DNA of 20,809 nucleotides. Source: Welwitschia mirabilis. Its lineage: Eukaryota > Gnetophyta > Gnetopsida > Welwitschiales. The position numbers were made by a program, and so were the translations under genes. Below are positions 1 to 9,626 of the stretch, piece by piece (the stretch's first letter is position 1; each line of letters starts with the position of its first letter). The notes beneath the pieces were generated by a model that saw only the letters and a program-made list of their open reading frames with translations, did no database searches and was not told the DNA's origin. The DNA lies in the NCBI GenBank assembly GCA_051453625.1, contig JBOZIK010000001.1, forward strand, positions 234,559,546 through 234,580,354. Direction: 5' to 3'.

Positions 1-299
1 TTATTAGGGCAACTTTTGTTAAAATTGAGCTTGATTAGATTAGGTGCATCGTTGTTTCTTTTCATAAATTAGTTTTACATTATTATTTTAATTCCATGCA
101 TTGTAGTTTAATTCAATAGATTAAGTTTACATATTTCTTTCTTGAAATCAACTCTTTATTATCCATACTATTGGCCTTTAATGGAATTACAACATTCGGA
201 TCACTATGACTATACTAGCGTGCTATATTTGTACATCTTATTTGTAATTAATAGGATTTAAATCAAGGTGTGAACATTGAATAAATTCACACTGCAATA
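1..299 (+). mobile_element. 3' part of a Ty3/gypsy LTR, truncated by the window edge
   Basis: This stretch shows the same order of motifs as the other gypsy LTRs in the window: a segment like 'aacttttgttaaaattgagc', then 'tggaattacaacattcgg', then an end reading 'ataaattcacactgcaata'. The LTR at 14986-16316 ends 'ataaatttacactgcaaca', so I place the end at 299, with the usual CA decayed to TA. No primer-binding site follows, which argues for a 3' LTR or a solo LTR rather than a 5' LTR. Its left part lies outside the window, so the target-site duplication cannot be tested. Confidence 0.7.
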
Positions 300-1016
300 A
301 AGGTGCAAGGAGTAGGATAAATAAAATGAATGTGACAATCAATTAGATCACATGAAGCACAAAGTATAGGCCAAGTTTGTTACAAATAAAAATCAATGTG
401 GTAATCCCCAAGATCACATGAAGTACGAGGGATAAACCTAATAGATTACTAAATTAAAATATGAATTATAAAAATTGTACACAAAAGTAAAGAAAGAAAA
501 ATTACAAGAAATAAAATNNNNNNNNNNNNNNNNNNNNNNNNNNNNNNNNNNNNNNNNNNNNNNNNNNNNNNNNNNNNNNNNNNNNNNNNNNNNNNNNNNN
601 NNNNNNNNNNNNNNNNNAAAGCACAAAGTCTAGGCCAAGTTTGTTGCAAATAAAAATCAATGTGGTAATCCCCAAGATCACATGAAGTGCGAGGGATAAA
701 CCTAATAGATTACTAAATTGAAATATGAATTATAAAAATTGTACACAAAACTAAAGAAAGAAAAATTACAAAAAATAAAAATTACAATTTACAAGAAAGC
801 AAACTAAAGTACACTTGAAATAGATAATCAAACAATTACTTGTATACTGAAAGGTAATTAAGTAATTGCAAATAGATCCAAGAGGATAAAATACAATACT
901 ACTCAAATAAACAAATTTAAATAAATTTAAAATACTTACTTGAGTAATGATAATCTTATTTTTTCTCTTGAATTCTCCCCCAGCAATGATGTGAAAATGT
1001 TGTGATGTATATTTAT
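300..1016. other. Unassigned AT-rich DNA with an assembly gap
   Basis: No coding motif is visible. A short direct repeat spaced 66 bp is present: 325-357 and 391-423 share 'agatcacatgaag' plus similar upstream bases. A 100-N gap lies at 518-617. The sequence left of it (354-516) is repeated right of it (618-780) with only a handful of mismatches, so the gap probably joins two overlapping contig ends. Confidence 0.6.
518..617. other. Assembly gap, 100 N, flanked by duplicated sequence
   Basis: Exactly 100 N, the usual placeholder size. Flanks 354-516 and 618-780 are near-identical, which suggests unmerged overlapping contigs, two haplotypes, or a real direct duplication. Confidence 0.85.
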
Positions 1017-1248
1017 NNNNNNNNNNNNNNNNNNNNNNNNNNNNNNNNNNNNNNNNNNNNNNNNNNNNNNNNNNNNNNNNNNNNNNNNNNNNNNNNNNNN
1101 NNNNNNNNNNNNNNNNNNNNNNNNNNNNNNNNNNNNNNNNNNNNNNNNNNNNNNNNNNNNNNNNNNNNNNNNNNNNNNNNNNNNNNNNNNNNNNNNNNNN
1201 NNNNNNNNNNNNNNNNNNNNNNNNNNNNNNNNNNNNNNNNNNNNNNNN
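1017..1248. other. Assembly gap, 232 N, bordered by a microsatellite
   Basis: The gap ends directly in a TGCAA-type simple repeat, a likely cause of the failed assembly. Protein translations running through it are meaningless. Confidence 0.9.
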
Positions 1249-1308
1249 TGCAATGCAATGCAATGAAATGAAATGCAATGTAATGAGTGCAATTCTAATG
1301 CAATGAAT
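1249..1308. repeat. Degenerate TGCAA pentanucleotide microsatellite
   Basis: The segment opens with three TGCAA units, then variant units (TGAAA, TGTAA, TGAGTGCAA) and single bases, ending near 'aatgcaatgaat'. It probably extends left into the N gap. Confidence 0.8.
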
Positions 1309-2202
1309 TTAATTAAACTTCCAATATATTGTCACTTAGATTGGTCCCTATAACCTATTTCAATTACAAATTTATGTCACTTAAATTACAATTAAGATAA
1401 GCTATAAGGAAGAATAATAAAATAGTTGAAAAGATTTTAATTCAATCAATACTTTTATTAATGAAATTGAAGTACATCCACTTATGACAATAACTCCTCA
1501 ATGAAAGATTCACTTCTTAACACCAAGGTGGGTCTTCTAATAAGTAGAATGAATCCCTTTATCTTCAATAGTCTCTAATCATCATAAGAATGTAGATGTA
1601 AAGGATGATTTTGAATAGGATCTGAAAGGGTCTATTTATAGGTTTAGATAGGTGGCTAAAGGATGTGAAACAAAGAGGTGTAAGTTAGATTCAGCCTTTT
1701 ATAATAATTTAGTTAACTTTACAAATTATTTTGACTATTGTTCCTTGTGTTGTCCTTATGACACAGAGGATGATATTCCATCTACCAAATAATGTTTAGC
1801 ACATGTTGAAATTATTAACTATCATCTCGATCATCATCCCCCCAATATAGAGGATGACCATACTTTTCTGGCTATCATCCCCTCTGTCATCCTTATGACA
1901 TGGAGGATGACCAATATATCTTTATAATATTTATTTGATTCATAATTATTCAAAAATGGCTTTTTATTTGTAATATTATTGCATCTTTTAGCCTATATAG
2001 AAGCTTTATAAAATTTGCATAAATCCTTGGAAAAAACCTATCAATAGGATCTAAAAATGTACTCCACAACTGTTTAAAATAGTTCAAGTTAGCATCACAA
2101 CACTAAGATAAAGATAAAGATAATAAAAATCCCAAGATATAGGATAAATTAAGATGAGATGAATAAAATGACTTAAAATAAACAAGCATTAGATTTTCAT
2201 GG
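1309..2202. other. Unassigned AT-rich DNA with GTCATCC/GGATGAC hairpins
   Basis: No coding region is recognised. Three inverted-repeat segments of the GTCATCC...GGATGAC type lie at 1751-1773, 1831-1858 and 1876-1912. The same motif recurs in the window's gypsy LTRs and leaders, so part of this stretch may be an older, unrecognised LTR or leader fragment. Confidence 0.5.
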
Positions 2203-2207
2203 AAATG
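2203..2207. repeat. Left target-site duplication of the large gypsy element (AAATG)
   Basis: AAATG lies immediately before the 5' LTR. AAATA (13947-13951) lies immediately after the 3' LTR. The single difference is a G/A transition, in keeping with the decay seen elsewhere. The motif is A-rich, so chance agreement cannot be excluded. Confidence 0.6.
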
Positions 2208-3476
2208 TGTTATACTACCAAATTATATGCATTTGATAGGGTCATTTGAGTAGTTTTATAGGACATTAGANNNNNNNNNNNNNNNNNNNNNNNNNNNNNN
2301 NNNNNNNNNNNNNNNNNNNNNNNNNNNNNNNNNNNNNNNNNNNNNNNNNNNNNNNNNNNNNNNNNNNNNNNNNNNNNNNNNNNNNNNNNNNNNNNNNNNN
2401 NNNNNNNNNNNNNNNNNNNATAAGAAACACTTTATAAAAGTTCATCATCTACCTAATCATCTAGATAATTGTACAAGTGATAAAAACGCTTAACCTAAGG
2501 AGGATGCTTATTTGATTAATTTGGTAGCTGATGTGGAATTCATATGATAAGGCATAATATCTTGTAATTTCTAAACAATCAGCATGATAACATCTAAAAT
2601 AAATGCTTCACCAAACTCTACCAAATTCTGACCATGTGGCTTGCATCTTCTTATATCGCTATTAGGGCTATTAGCATGTCTATTTGTATTTTCTGATTTT
2701 TAGAGTCTACTTTGTAATAAATATCTCCTTCATTCTTAACTTTATTTTCACCTTTTTTGGTATAAAAAATTCATGTAATAGGAGATCAAAGGGTAGGATA
2801 TCTATCCAATGTTATTGTAGAGAAACATCTTCCTTGGTATTGATCAGTATATCATTCATTGAGGGGCTACTACTTTGTAACATGAATGTTGATGTGCTTT
2901 AATCAAAACTCTATTTTTCTTTTCATATCTTTTGTTATGTGCATGTTTTTTATGGTTTATGTTGCTTCTAATTTTATGATAGCTTTTTTGATAATATAGA
3001 TCATGAGGGTAACCTTTGTTAAAGTTAATATTATTAGTTTAGATACATTGCATTTCATTTTCAAGATTAACTTTATATTATTTTGATTTTTTTTTATATA
3101 CCTAATACCTTAGGTTGGTCTTAGTCTAGTGATAGATTTTGTTGATTGATCTAGGTTATGCAAGAATTATCTCCATGATAGGTTGATTTGGTAATTACAT
3201 AGAAGTTACATTTAGAATAGGACTTGCATCTCATTTGCATAGTGCATTTATTTGCATTGTTATTTTACACTGTTATTTTATTTCTACTTAGAGATTACAA
3301 TGTATTTCATTTTCAAGATTAGTTTTCTTTTTCCTTACTTATGTCTTCAATGGAATTATGACATTTAGATTACTATCATATATATTACTATGTTATGTTA
3401 TGCACAATCTATATATATTTGGGATTTATAGAATTTATTTGAGAATATAATGTTTGCACAAATACACATCACAACA
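2208..3476 (+). repeat. 5' LTR of the large gypsy element
   Basis: Starts TGTTATACTACCAAATTATA and ends 'acacatcacaaca', directly before the PBS. It aligns along its length with 12691-13946; for example 'gggtaggatatc' (about 2790) matches 'gggtagaagatcc' (about 13272), and 'ggacttgcatctcatttgcatag' occurs in both. It contains a 149-N gap (2271-2419), so its true length is uncertain. The imperfect dyad ATCATCTAGATAAT lies at 2457-2470. The open frame at 2684-2902 is LTR sequence, not a gene. Confidence 0.9.
2271..2419. other. Assembly gap, 149 N, inside the 5' LTR
   Basis: The corresponding part of the 3' LTR (about 12754-12903) is continuous, and supplies roughly the right length for the missing bases. 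Confidence 0.9.
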
Positions 3477-3479
3477 TCT

Positions 3480-3497
3480 TGGTATCATTGTCAAAGA
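3480..3497 (+). promoter_or_regulatory. Primer-binding site (tRNA-Asp type), decayed
   Basis: TGGTATCATTGTCAAAGA begins three bases (TCT) after the LTR end. The canonical site complementary to the plant tRNA-Asp 3' end is TGGCGCCGTTGCCGGGGA. All eight differences are C-to-T or G-to-A. The spacing and the transition-only pattern make the assignment strong although the site is only 10/18 identical. Confidence 0.85.
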
Positions 3498-3870
3498 ATG
3501 TTGTTCAAAGTTCAAGGTTTTTTATTACTTAGGTAAGTGCTTGGATTTTAGTTATTTATTTATCTATAGTAGGATTATATTCTTATAGTAAAAATGCAAG
3601 TTTTTCCTTTTGTATTTTTCATTTTACATTCTGAAATAAACGTCTTGTCATTCCCCTAGTTATCTAGGTGATGCATAACAATTACAATCTATGTGACTTA
3701 GGTTTTTCATTTTTCTTAAGAACTAGGGTTCTCTTATCATCTTCTTTATTGTCTAGATGGCTTAGTGGATGACTGTTTGTTTCCATTGTATGTTAATTCA
3801 TGATTCTATTTTTCTTCAATTTTTATATTTGTATTTTTTATATCTATTGTCATTCAGGTACATTGTCTAG
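3498..3870 (+). other. Retrotransposon leader (5' untranslated region)
   Basis: AT-rich leader between the PBS and the likely gag start. It carries dyad-type motifs such as 'gttatctaggtgat' (about 3659) and 'tgtctagatggc' (about 3750), related to the CATCTAGATG motif found across these elements. A role in RNA packaging or dimerisation would be conceivable but is untested. Confidence 0.6.
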
Positions 3871-5275
3871 ATGACCATTGAGACAATGCTTATATAATAG
3901 AATTGAGTAAACATGATAAACTCTAATAAAAAGGTAAAATATTAAATGGAGTAACTATTAATTAAAGAAAATATTTTAGAAGGTTTGATTGACTATGAAC
4001 TTAATCCAAGTACACACGCCTTAGGTATGCAAAATATTTTAAGAATTAAAAAAGAAGAGATTTTTTACATTTATTATTTCTGAATCTAATTTTTTAATAA
4101 AAATTCAAAATATAGTTTTGAAGAAAATCATTTTATTACAATGTTGAATTCATCACAAAAATAAAAATAAATTACTTTATCTAATCTCCCTATTGTAATC
4201 AGAATCTATACTACCCTAGTAAATATATATGCTAATGTCACTGTTAAAGAAATAATTTCAAATATGAAATACAAAATCCAAAACCCTTTTAACCTACCTC
4301 TTGATGATGATGTTAAGTTAAGAAATTTAAATGCTTATCCTATTTTTAATTAAGAAAAGGATGAATATCCCCTCCAATATATAGCCGACATTGAACCATT
4401 AGTGCTTACTTTTCGAAATGGTAAAAAATGAATTAGTAATCATACTTATATAGTTATGTTTTCCATCACTTTAAAAGAAAAAGCTAAGTTATGATTAATA
4501 ACTATTCCACATAAATTTTTAAAAACATGGAACCAAGTTCAAGAAGCATTTACAAAGATATTCATGAGTGAAATAACCATAAGAAAAAGAAAGAAAGATG
4601 TAATAAATTTCTAATAACAATGTAGTGAGTATTATGCCTCCACTTATAAATGATTTTTCATTGCCATACATTCAAATCATATAGATGCTTTCACTCAAGA
4701 AGAATTAGTAGATTATTTCTATAGTAGATTTAATAGCCAAATAAAATAACTTGTATGTTTTTGATGTGGAGAAAATTTGATGTGTCTTAGTTTAGAAAAT
4801 GCATTGAGATTGTTGGAATAACTTGTAGAAGTAAGTCAAACATGGCCTAAACTAATACCTAAAGAAAATTTTACCCTAGGCCAAATCATAAAAGACTTTA
4901 CAGAAGTAAAACAAAAAAAGAAGGAAGTAAAAATATAAGAAGAACCAACAAATATCATAAAGGATTTCACAACAATATTAGAAAAATACACTTAAAATGA
5001 TATTAGATAAAAAGGTAACAACTAAAAAGAGTGTGGTTATGATTCTAACTTGTAATTTGTGTGAAGAAAACTATCATGTACTAAAAGAGTATTTTTTTTA
5101 CTTACTTACCAAGAAAAGATTTATGAATAGATGTGTGTGTTTAACGAAAAGTATTCAAACTTTAAGACACAAAATCAAAATCAAAGTTAAAATCAAAACC
5201 AAATTTACTCTAGGATTAATATACAATCAAATTTTAAATCCTTTAAGAATAAGTTTAAGGACTTTCAAGTAAATC
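3871..5275 (+). pseudogene. gag: gag (capsid/nucleocapsid) remnant
   Basis: A single plus frame starting at ATG 3871 stays readable to about 5050 despite some two dozen stops. The 'F-L-K-T-W-N-Q-V-Q-E-A-F' segment near 4518-4553 matches the conserved W...F core of plant gypsy gag (retrotransposon gag domain). After a frameshift, codons 5051-5092 give C-x2-C-x4-H-x4-Y, a CCHC zinc knuckle whose last Cys has become Tyr by G-to-A. Lysine-rich sequence follows, as in nucleocapsid tails. The protein would have packaged genomic RNA in the cytoplasmic particle. ATG 3871 is chosen because it is in frame and follows the leader; ATG 3913 is an alternative. The stop density is close to random for this base composition, so the call rests on motifs and position. 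Confidence 0.75.
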
Positions 5276-6010
5276 ATCTAAATCTTGAATCTTTTCATAA
5301 TAGATTTGAGAACGCTAACTTTTAATCAAACAACTAAAACTTTTAACTAAGTAACTCATGTTGTCAAGCAAGCACATCAAACTCACAAAATCAAAATAAT
5401 CCAATTAGAAATTACATTGATGAGTTAATAAAATCTTAAGAGAAAACAAATTCAAACATTGAAAATCTTGCGAATGTTCTTCAATAAACTATACTTGCTA
5501 ATCAACACAACCTTTACCAAACCCTAATGAAGTAAGAAAAGATTAATAAGAAGTGGAAACGATCTAATATCTCATACCCATGAGGCTTTAACTTTCTAAA
5601 ATGATAAGAATAATGAAGAAGAAAAGAATATTAAAATATTATAAAATCATACTTTCCCTTATATTTTAAATAATAATAAGAAAAATTCTTCTCAAGATAA
5701 AGGTAAGAAATCTGCTACTTCTTGGCTTGATAAATTAAATACCAATATTAGTTTTAATGATTATTTTAAAGCCTTAATACAAAATGTGAGTATAAATTTA
5801 TTATTTTGGGAATTTTTGCAATAAAATCCTAAATATTTTAAGTTGTAGAAAGATCTAGTTAGGAGAAAAACAAAAATAAACTACACCTACTAAAGTCTTT
5901 CTGGCCTAATATTTAACTAACTTAGTTTTACAAAAATGTTTAAAGTTTAAGGATTTAAGGGTAAAAAACATTGGTGTTACTTTAAAAGAAAAGAAAAAAA
6001 ATTAAAGAAA
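5276..6010 (+). pseudogene. gag-protease linker region of pol, decayed
   Basis: Lies between the CCHC knuckle and the protease. The stretch around 5760-5850 reads like 'F-N-D-Y-F-K-A-L ... F-W-E-F-L-Q', resembling the helical linker that precedes the protease in Athila/Tat polyproteins. Several frameshifts and stops are present. I see no catalytic motif here. Confidence 0.45.
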
Positions 6011-6408
6011 GCCTTAATTGATATAGGAGTAAGTGTTAAAATTATGCCTTTACACATTTGTTAATGACTTAGTTTGAAAAGTAGAATTAAGCTAATGTGA
6101 ATTGTCTTAGAATTGGAAAATACATTAGTGAAGAAACCTTTAGAAGTAATAAAAGATTTGGAAATTTAAATTGAAGAAGAATTTTGTCCAAGGTTGTAAT
6201 TGAAATTAAGCATAAAGGAAGATATTTACTACTTTTAAGTAGAGATTATTATGTAATAGCTCATTGTATTATTGATACTAGAATTGGAATGATGGAATGT
6301 TACTTAGAAAATAAAAATTTTATCATTAAAGTTTTTAATTCTATTAAAAATTATTTATATGATGAGTTAGATATTAAAGAAGAAATTAAACCAACTCTAT
6401 CTTTATAG
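6011..6408 (+). pseudogene. Retropepsin-like aspartic protease remnant
   Basis: Codons 6011-6061 read A-L-I-D-I-G-V-S-V-K-I-M-P-L-H-I-C. This corresponds to the family motif ALIDTGASVNIMP, with the catalytic D-T-G changed to D-I-G. After frameshifts, 6208-6345 give an 'L-L-L-S-R-D-Y-Y-V-I-A-H' segment corresponding to the LGRDY/LGRPF motif of the protease flap and C-terminal part, then an 'I-I-D-T-R-I-G-M-M-E' segment typical of this clade. The enzyme would have cleaved the gag-pol polyprotein. The open stretch 6184-6408 is only this fragment and not an independent gene. Confidence 0.8.
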
Positions 6409-6447
6409 CATTATCCACTTAAATAAAGATGGTTAATGCTTCGCAAG

Positions 6448-6723
6448 CCTACCTTATTTGATGCTCCACTTAAAGTAGAAAACTTGAAATATTTTGAAGC
6501 ATAAAACTTTGTTTAGAGCTCAAATCAATTACATTNNNNNNNNNNNNNNNNNNNNNNNNNNNNNNNNNNNNNNNNNNNNNNNNNNNNNNNNNNNNNNNNN
6601 NNNNNNNNNNNNNNNNNNNNNNNNNNNNNNNNNNNCCTACCTTATTTGATGCTCCACTTAAAGTAGAAAACTTGAAATCTTTTGAAGCATAAAACTTTGT
6701 TTAGAGCTTAAATCAATTACATT
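6448..6723. repeat. 88-bp duplicated flanks around a 100-N gap
   Basis: 6448-6535 and 6636-6723 are identical except for two substitutions, on either side of N 6536-6635. This is most simply an unmerged contig overlap, so the real distance between protease and RNase H is probably shorter than drawn. Confidence 0.85.
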
Positions 6724-6992
6724 ACTATCAAAAAGAAAATTCTAGCAATACTATTTTATATTAATATACTTAAATACTATCTTTTAGGGTTTTATATGAA
6801 TGTTCATATTGATCATATAGTGATTAGATAGCTTATGATCAAGAAGAATCTAGTGCAAGAATTATTAAATTGATCCTTCTCATGCAAAAATTTAATTTAA
6901 TTATTATTGATAAAGTAGGAAAGCATAATAGTGTAGTAGATCACTTATCACATCTTTTTTCCTCTCTTGATGATCTTATGATTAATGATTCT
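6708..6992 (+). pseudogene. Reverse transcriptase C-terminal end / RNase H remnant
   Basis: From about 6716 the frame gives a decayed 'N-Y-x-T-x-x-K-E-x-L-A-I' segment, then 'Y-Y-L-L-G-F' and 'V-H-I-D-H' (6807-6821), matching the gypsy RNase H consensus FRHYLLG...V.TDH. After a frameshift, 6858-6992 is stop-free and reads 'I-I-I-D-K-V-G-K-H-N-S-V-V-D-H-L-S', the GK.N.VADHLSR motif at the RNase H C-terminus. The RT palm and YxDD motif are absent between the protease and this point. The frame runs straight into the solo LTR at 6993. Confidence 0.85.
6988..6992. repeat. Left target-site duplication ATTCT of the solo LTR
   Basis: Identical to 8222-8226. Leaving out the LTR and one ATTCT copy keeps the pol frame in register from RNase H to integrase. 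Confidence 0.92.
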
Positions 6993-7237
6993 CATTGCAC
7001 TACCAATTTATGATTATTTAATGGTATTTTATGAGCTATTTTGCAGGACATTTGCACAGATTTAGATGCAATTCTGAGGATTTTGGAGAATCAATAGAAG
7101 ATTTAGAAAATGTGTAATTCTTACTAATATTTAAGACATTTAAGGACATTCTTATACACAGAGATTTGGAGAAAGATTACTGACAAAAATTCTAACTTCT
7201 TCTTAATAAAATGATTAAATAAGATCATCATCCCCTT

Positions 7238-7337
7238 NNNNNNNNNNNNNNNNNNNNNNNNNNNNNNNNNNNNNNNNNNNNNNNNNNNNNNNNNNNNNNN
7301 NNNNNNNNNNNNNNNNNNNNNNNNNNNNNNNNNNNNN
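7238..7337. other. Assembly gap, 100 N, in the solo LTR
   Basis: 36 bp on the left (7202-7237) are repeated exactly on the right (7341-7376). This looks like a contig overlap with no truly missing DNA. Confidence 0.85.
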
Positions 7338-7593
7338 TTTCTTAATAAAATGATTAAATAAGATCATCATCCCCTTAAATAAGATCATCATCCCCTCTAT
7401 CGTCCCCATAATAGATAAGATGATAACAACATTTGATGCTAACATGGACTACTAAAACACTGCTAATTCATCATGCTAAGTTATTTTTTGTAATGATATG
7501 TTATCCCAATCATCGTCTGGATGATAGTCAAGACAACACTGACATTGTAATTGACTCTAATAGTTGGCCTTTGATCATTTCATCCATTTCTTT

Positions 7594-7603
7594 TATATAA
7601 AAG
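7594..7603 (+). promoter_or_regulatory. TATA box of the solo LTR
   Basis: TATATAAAAG is a strong plant TATA match placed about mid-LTR, as expected at the U3/R boundary. It is the best preserved promoter core among the plus-strand LTRs here. Confidence 0.6.
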
Positions 7604-8221
7604 AGCATGTATGTAGTGTTTTTTATTTGTCATTTTCTGGTTTATAACCCTATAACTAAGTCCACTTTTGACTCTCCTCTCTATCTTCAATGCACTAAAA
7701 ATTCTCATAACAAAAGATCACAGGTGAGAGATCCATCTCAAGAGTTATAGAAAGACATTTCCTTGGTGGAGGGTTGTGCATATTCCATTGAGAATCAGCT
7801 ATTTTATAATCTAGATATTTTTTTCCTTTTAATACAAAAACTCTATTTTCATTATTTCATCTAGATTTCTTATATAGATGTTTCCCTTAATCTAGTGACA
7901 ATTCCATTTGTGATATAGATCTTAATGTTAGCCTTTGTTAAGGCTAAAATAAAGTAGTTTAGTTTTATTTTGCATTGCATTTATTTAGTTGCATTTTGCA
8001 TTTGCATTACATATTTATTTTTTGCATTGTTCTTTAATTCTGGTTACTTTACTTTATTAAAAATAAATCCTTATTCTTTTCTCATAAGTCTTTAATGAGA
8101 TACAACATTCGGGTTCACTTGAAACTATATTAGTATGTTTTATTATGCAAGATATCTATTTTATTTGTGAATGATAGGATATTTTTAACTATAAATGTTT
8201 TCATAAATACACACCACAATA

Positions 8222-8226
8222 ATTCT
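8222..8226. repeat. Right target-site duplication ATTCT of the solo LTR
   Basis: Perfect copy of 6988-6992. The five-base size is standard for Ty3/gypsy integrase. Confidence 0.92.
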
Positions 8227-9500
8227 TTTTTAGATTAATAACTTTTTATCATATCTTCTACTTATCCTCCTTCTTGGTATACTGACATAGTTAATTATCT
8301 TGTTACTATGAAAACACAATAACATTAGACTAATAATCAAACAAAATATTTTTTTCATAGAATAGGTGATTATGAATGGATAGAGCCACATCTTTATCAT
8401 AGGTGCAAAAATCAAATTATGATAAAATGTTTGCCTACATGGCAAAAATCAGACATCCTTTATCTTTGATATGGTAATGTTTATGGAGATAATTTTAATG
8501 GATACAAAATAGTAATAAAAATCATTTACTCTGGTTTTTATTAGCCTAGTTTTTTTTAGGACTCTTTTGATTTTGCAAGAAGGTGTGATTCTTATTAATG
8601 TTATGGTAATCTTATTCATTCTTATGATATGCCTTTTAAACTTATTCTTAAATGTGAATCTTTTAATTATTATGAGATTAATTTTGTAAGCCATACTAAA
8701 CCAACTTATAATTATAAGAACTACATTTTAGTGGTTGTTGATTATGTTACTAAATGCATTGAAGATATTTCTACTTTTATGAATGATGCTCAAACTATTT
8801 ATACTTTTCTTAGAACTCATATTTCTCAATGTTTTCTTAGGATTATCATTAGTGTTTAAGAAACTCATTTTATTAATTACCTTTTTAGGAAATGTCTTTT
8901 ACTCATTGGAATTAAATATAGAATAGCTTATGGTTATCATCCACAAATCAATAGTTAAGTTGAAAATGCAAATAGAAAAATAAAGAAAATGCTATAAAAA
9001 CTTATCTCCATTAATAACAAATCTTAGGCTTTTAACATTAATGATGTTTTTTGGGCTTACCATACTACTTAGCATAATTTTCTTGGTTTTTCATCTTATA
9101 AACTTATATATGGAAATGTTTGTGTTTTATCTATTGATGTGCGTTATAACTCTTATCATTATTTCCATCAACTTAATCTTGTCAACCTTTATAAAAATAT
9201 TAAAAATAAATTATCCTAACTAAATTAGCTAGTTAAAAAAACATATATGTACTATACATCATCAACTAATTCACAAAGCCCAAGCTAAGTTCAACCATAA
9301 TGGAAGTTACTTTATAAAAAGTTTAAACTTAGTTAACTTATTATTTTATACAATATTAGAGTACAACTTTTACATAACAAGTTGACTCTAAATGATTAGG
9401 TCTTTACCTTATAAAGAAAGTACATTCTAATGGCTCTATTAATATTTTTGACATAAACAATAAGAAGACTTAGAACATTAATGGATAAAGGTTGAAAATA
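8227..9500 (+). pseudogene. Ty3/gypsy integrase remnant
   Basis: One plus frame is readable from 8227 to about 9400 with about 20 stops. 8275-8292 reads W-Y-T-D-I-V, the pre-integrase PW..DIVNYL motif. In the HHCC finger (8467-8590) the His positions are lost and the second Cys is Tyr; 'S-G-F-Y-stop-P' follows SGFYWP with TGG turned TAG. In the core, D1 is Asn (8680), D2 is Val (8854), and E is kept (8962). Spacing is exactly D-x57-D-x35-E. Y-H-P-Q is intact near 8935-8946. The C-terminal part around 9320-9440 resembles the GPY/F module, with a frameshift. Integrase would insert cDNA in the nucleus; this copy is dead. Confidence 0.92.
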
Positions 9501-9626
9501 TATTAAAAACCTTTCAATGTAATCTTGGACATACTAGAAGCAATTATTTTGGAGTTCCTCTTAATGAAAAGTGCTTTCACCATACCACTATTTAAATTTT
9601 CTCTTATTTTATTCCTTGGATAGATA

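Larger units (their letters stand above)
6993..8221 (+). mobile_element. Nested solo LTR of a related gypsy element
   Basis: The left end (TTGCACTACC at 6995-7004, then 'ggtattttatgagctattttgcag') matches the 5' ends of the other gypsy LTRs. The right end 'aatacacaccacaata' matches their 3' ends. Perfect ATTCT copies flank it (6988-6992 and 8222-8226). No PBS or internal region is present, so it is a solo LTR formed by LTR-LTR recombination. It splits pol exactly between RNase H and integrase. About 1.2 kb including a 100-N gap. Confidence 0.93.

Noticed and set aside
300-317. Primer-binding site after the leftmost LTR
   Set aside because: The bases after 299 cannot be derived from the tRNA-Asp site by transitions.
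438-1292. Open frames crossing N runs
   Set aside because: They exist only because N has no stop codons. The same holds at 2266-2448, 7215-7445, 19452-19725 and 20369-20619.
1630-1641. TATA-like CTATTTATAGG as a host gene promoter
   Set aside because: No coding region follows on either side, and such motifs are common in AT-rich DNA.
2684-2902. Open frame, with a similar one at 13124-13324
   Set aside because: Both are the same place in the two LTRs. The similarity reflects LTR homology, and the hydrophobic translation comes from T-rich sequence.
6184-6408. A 74-codon open frame that might look like a small gene
   Set aside because: It is the C-terminal part of the retroelement protease, and its apparent start is only a TTG.
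9041-9223. Hydrophobic open frame
   Set aside because: It is a shadow of the integrase frame, T-rich in the wrong register.
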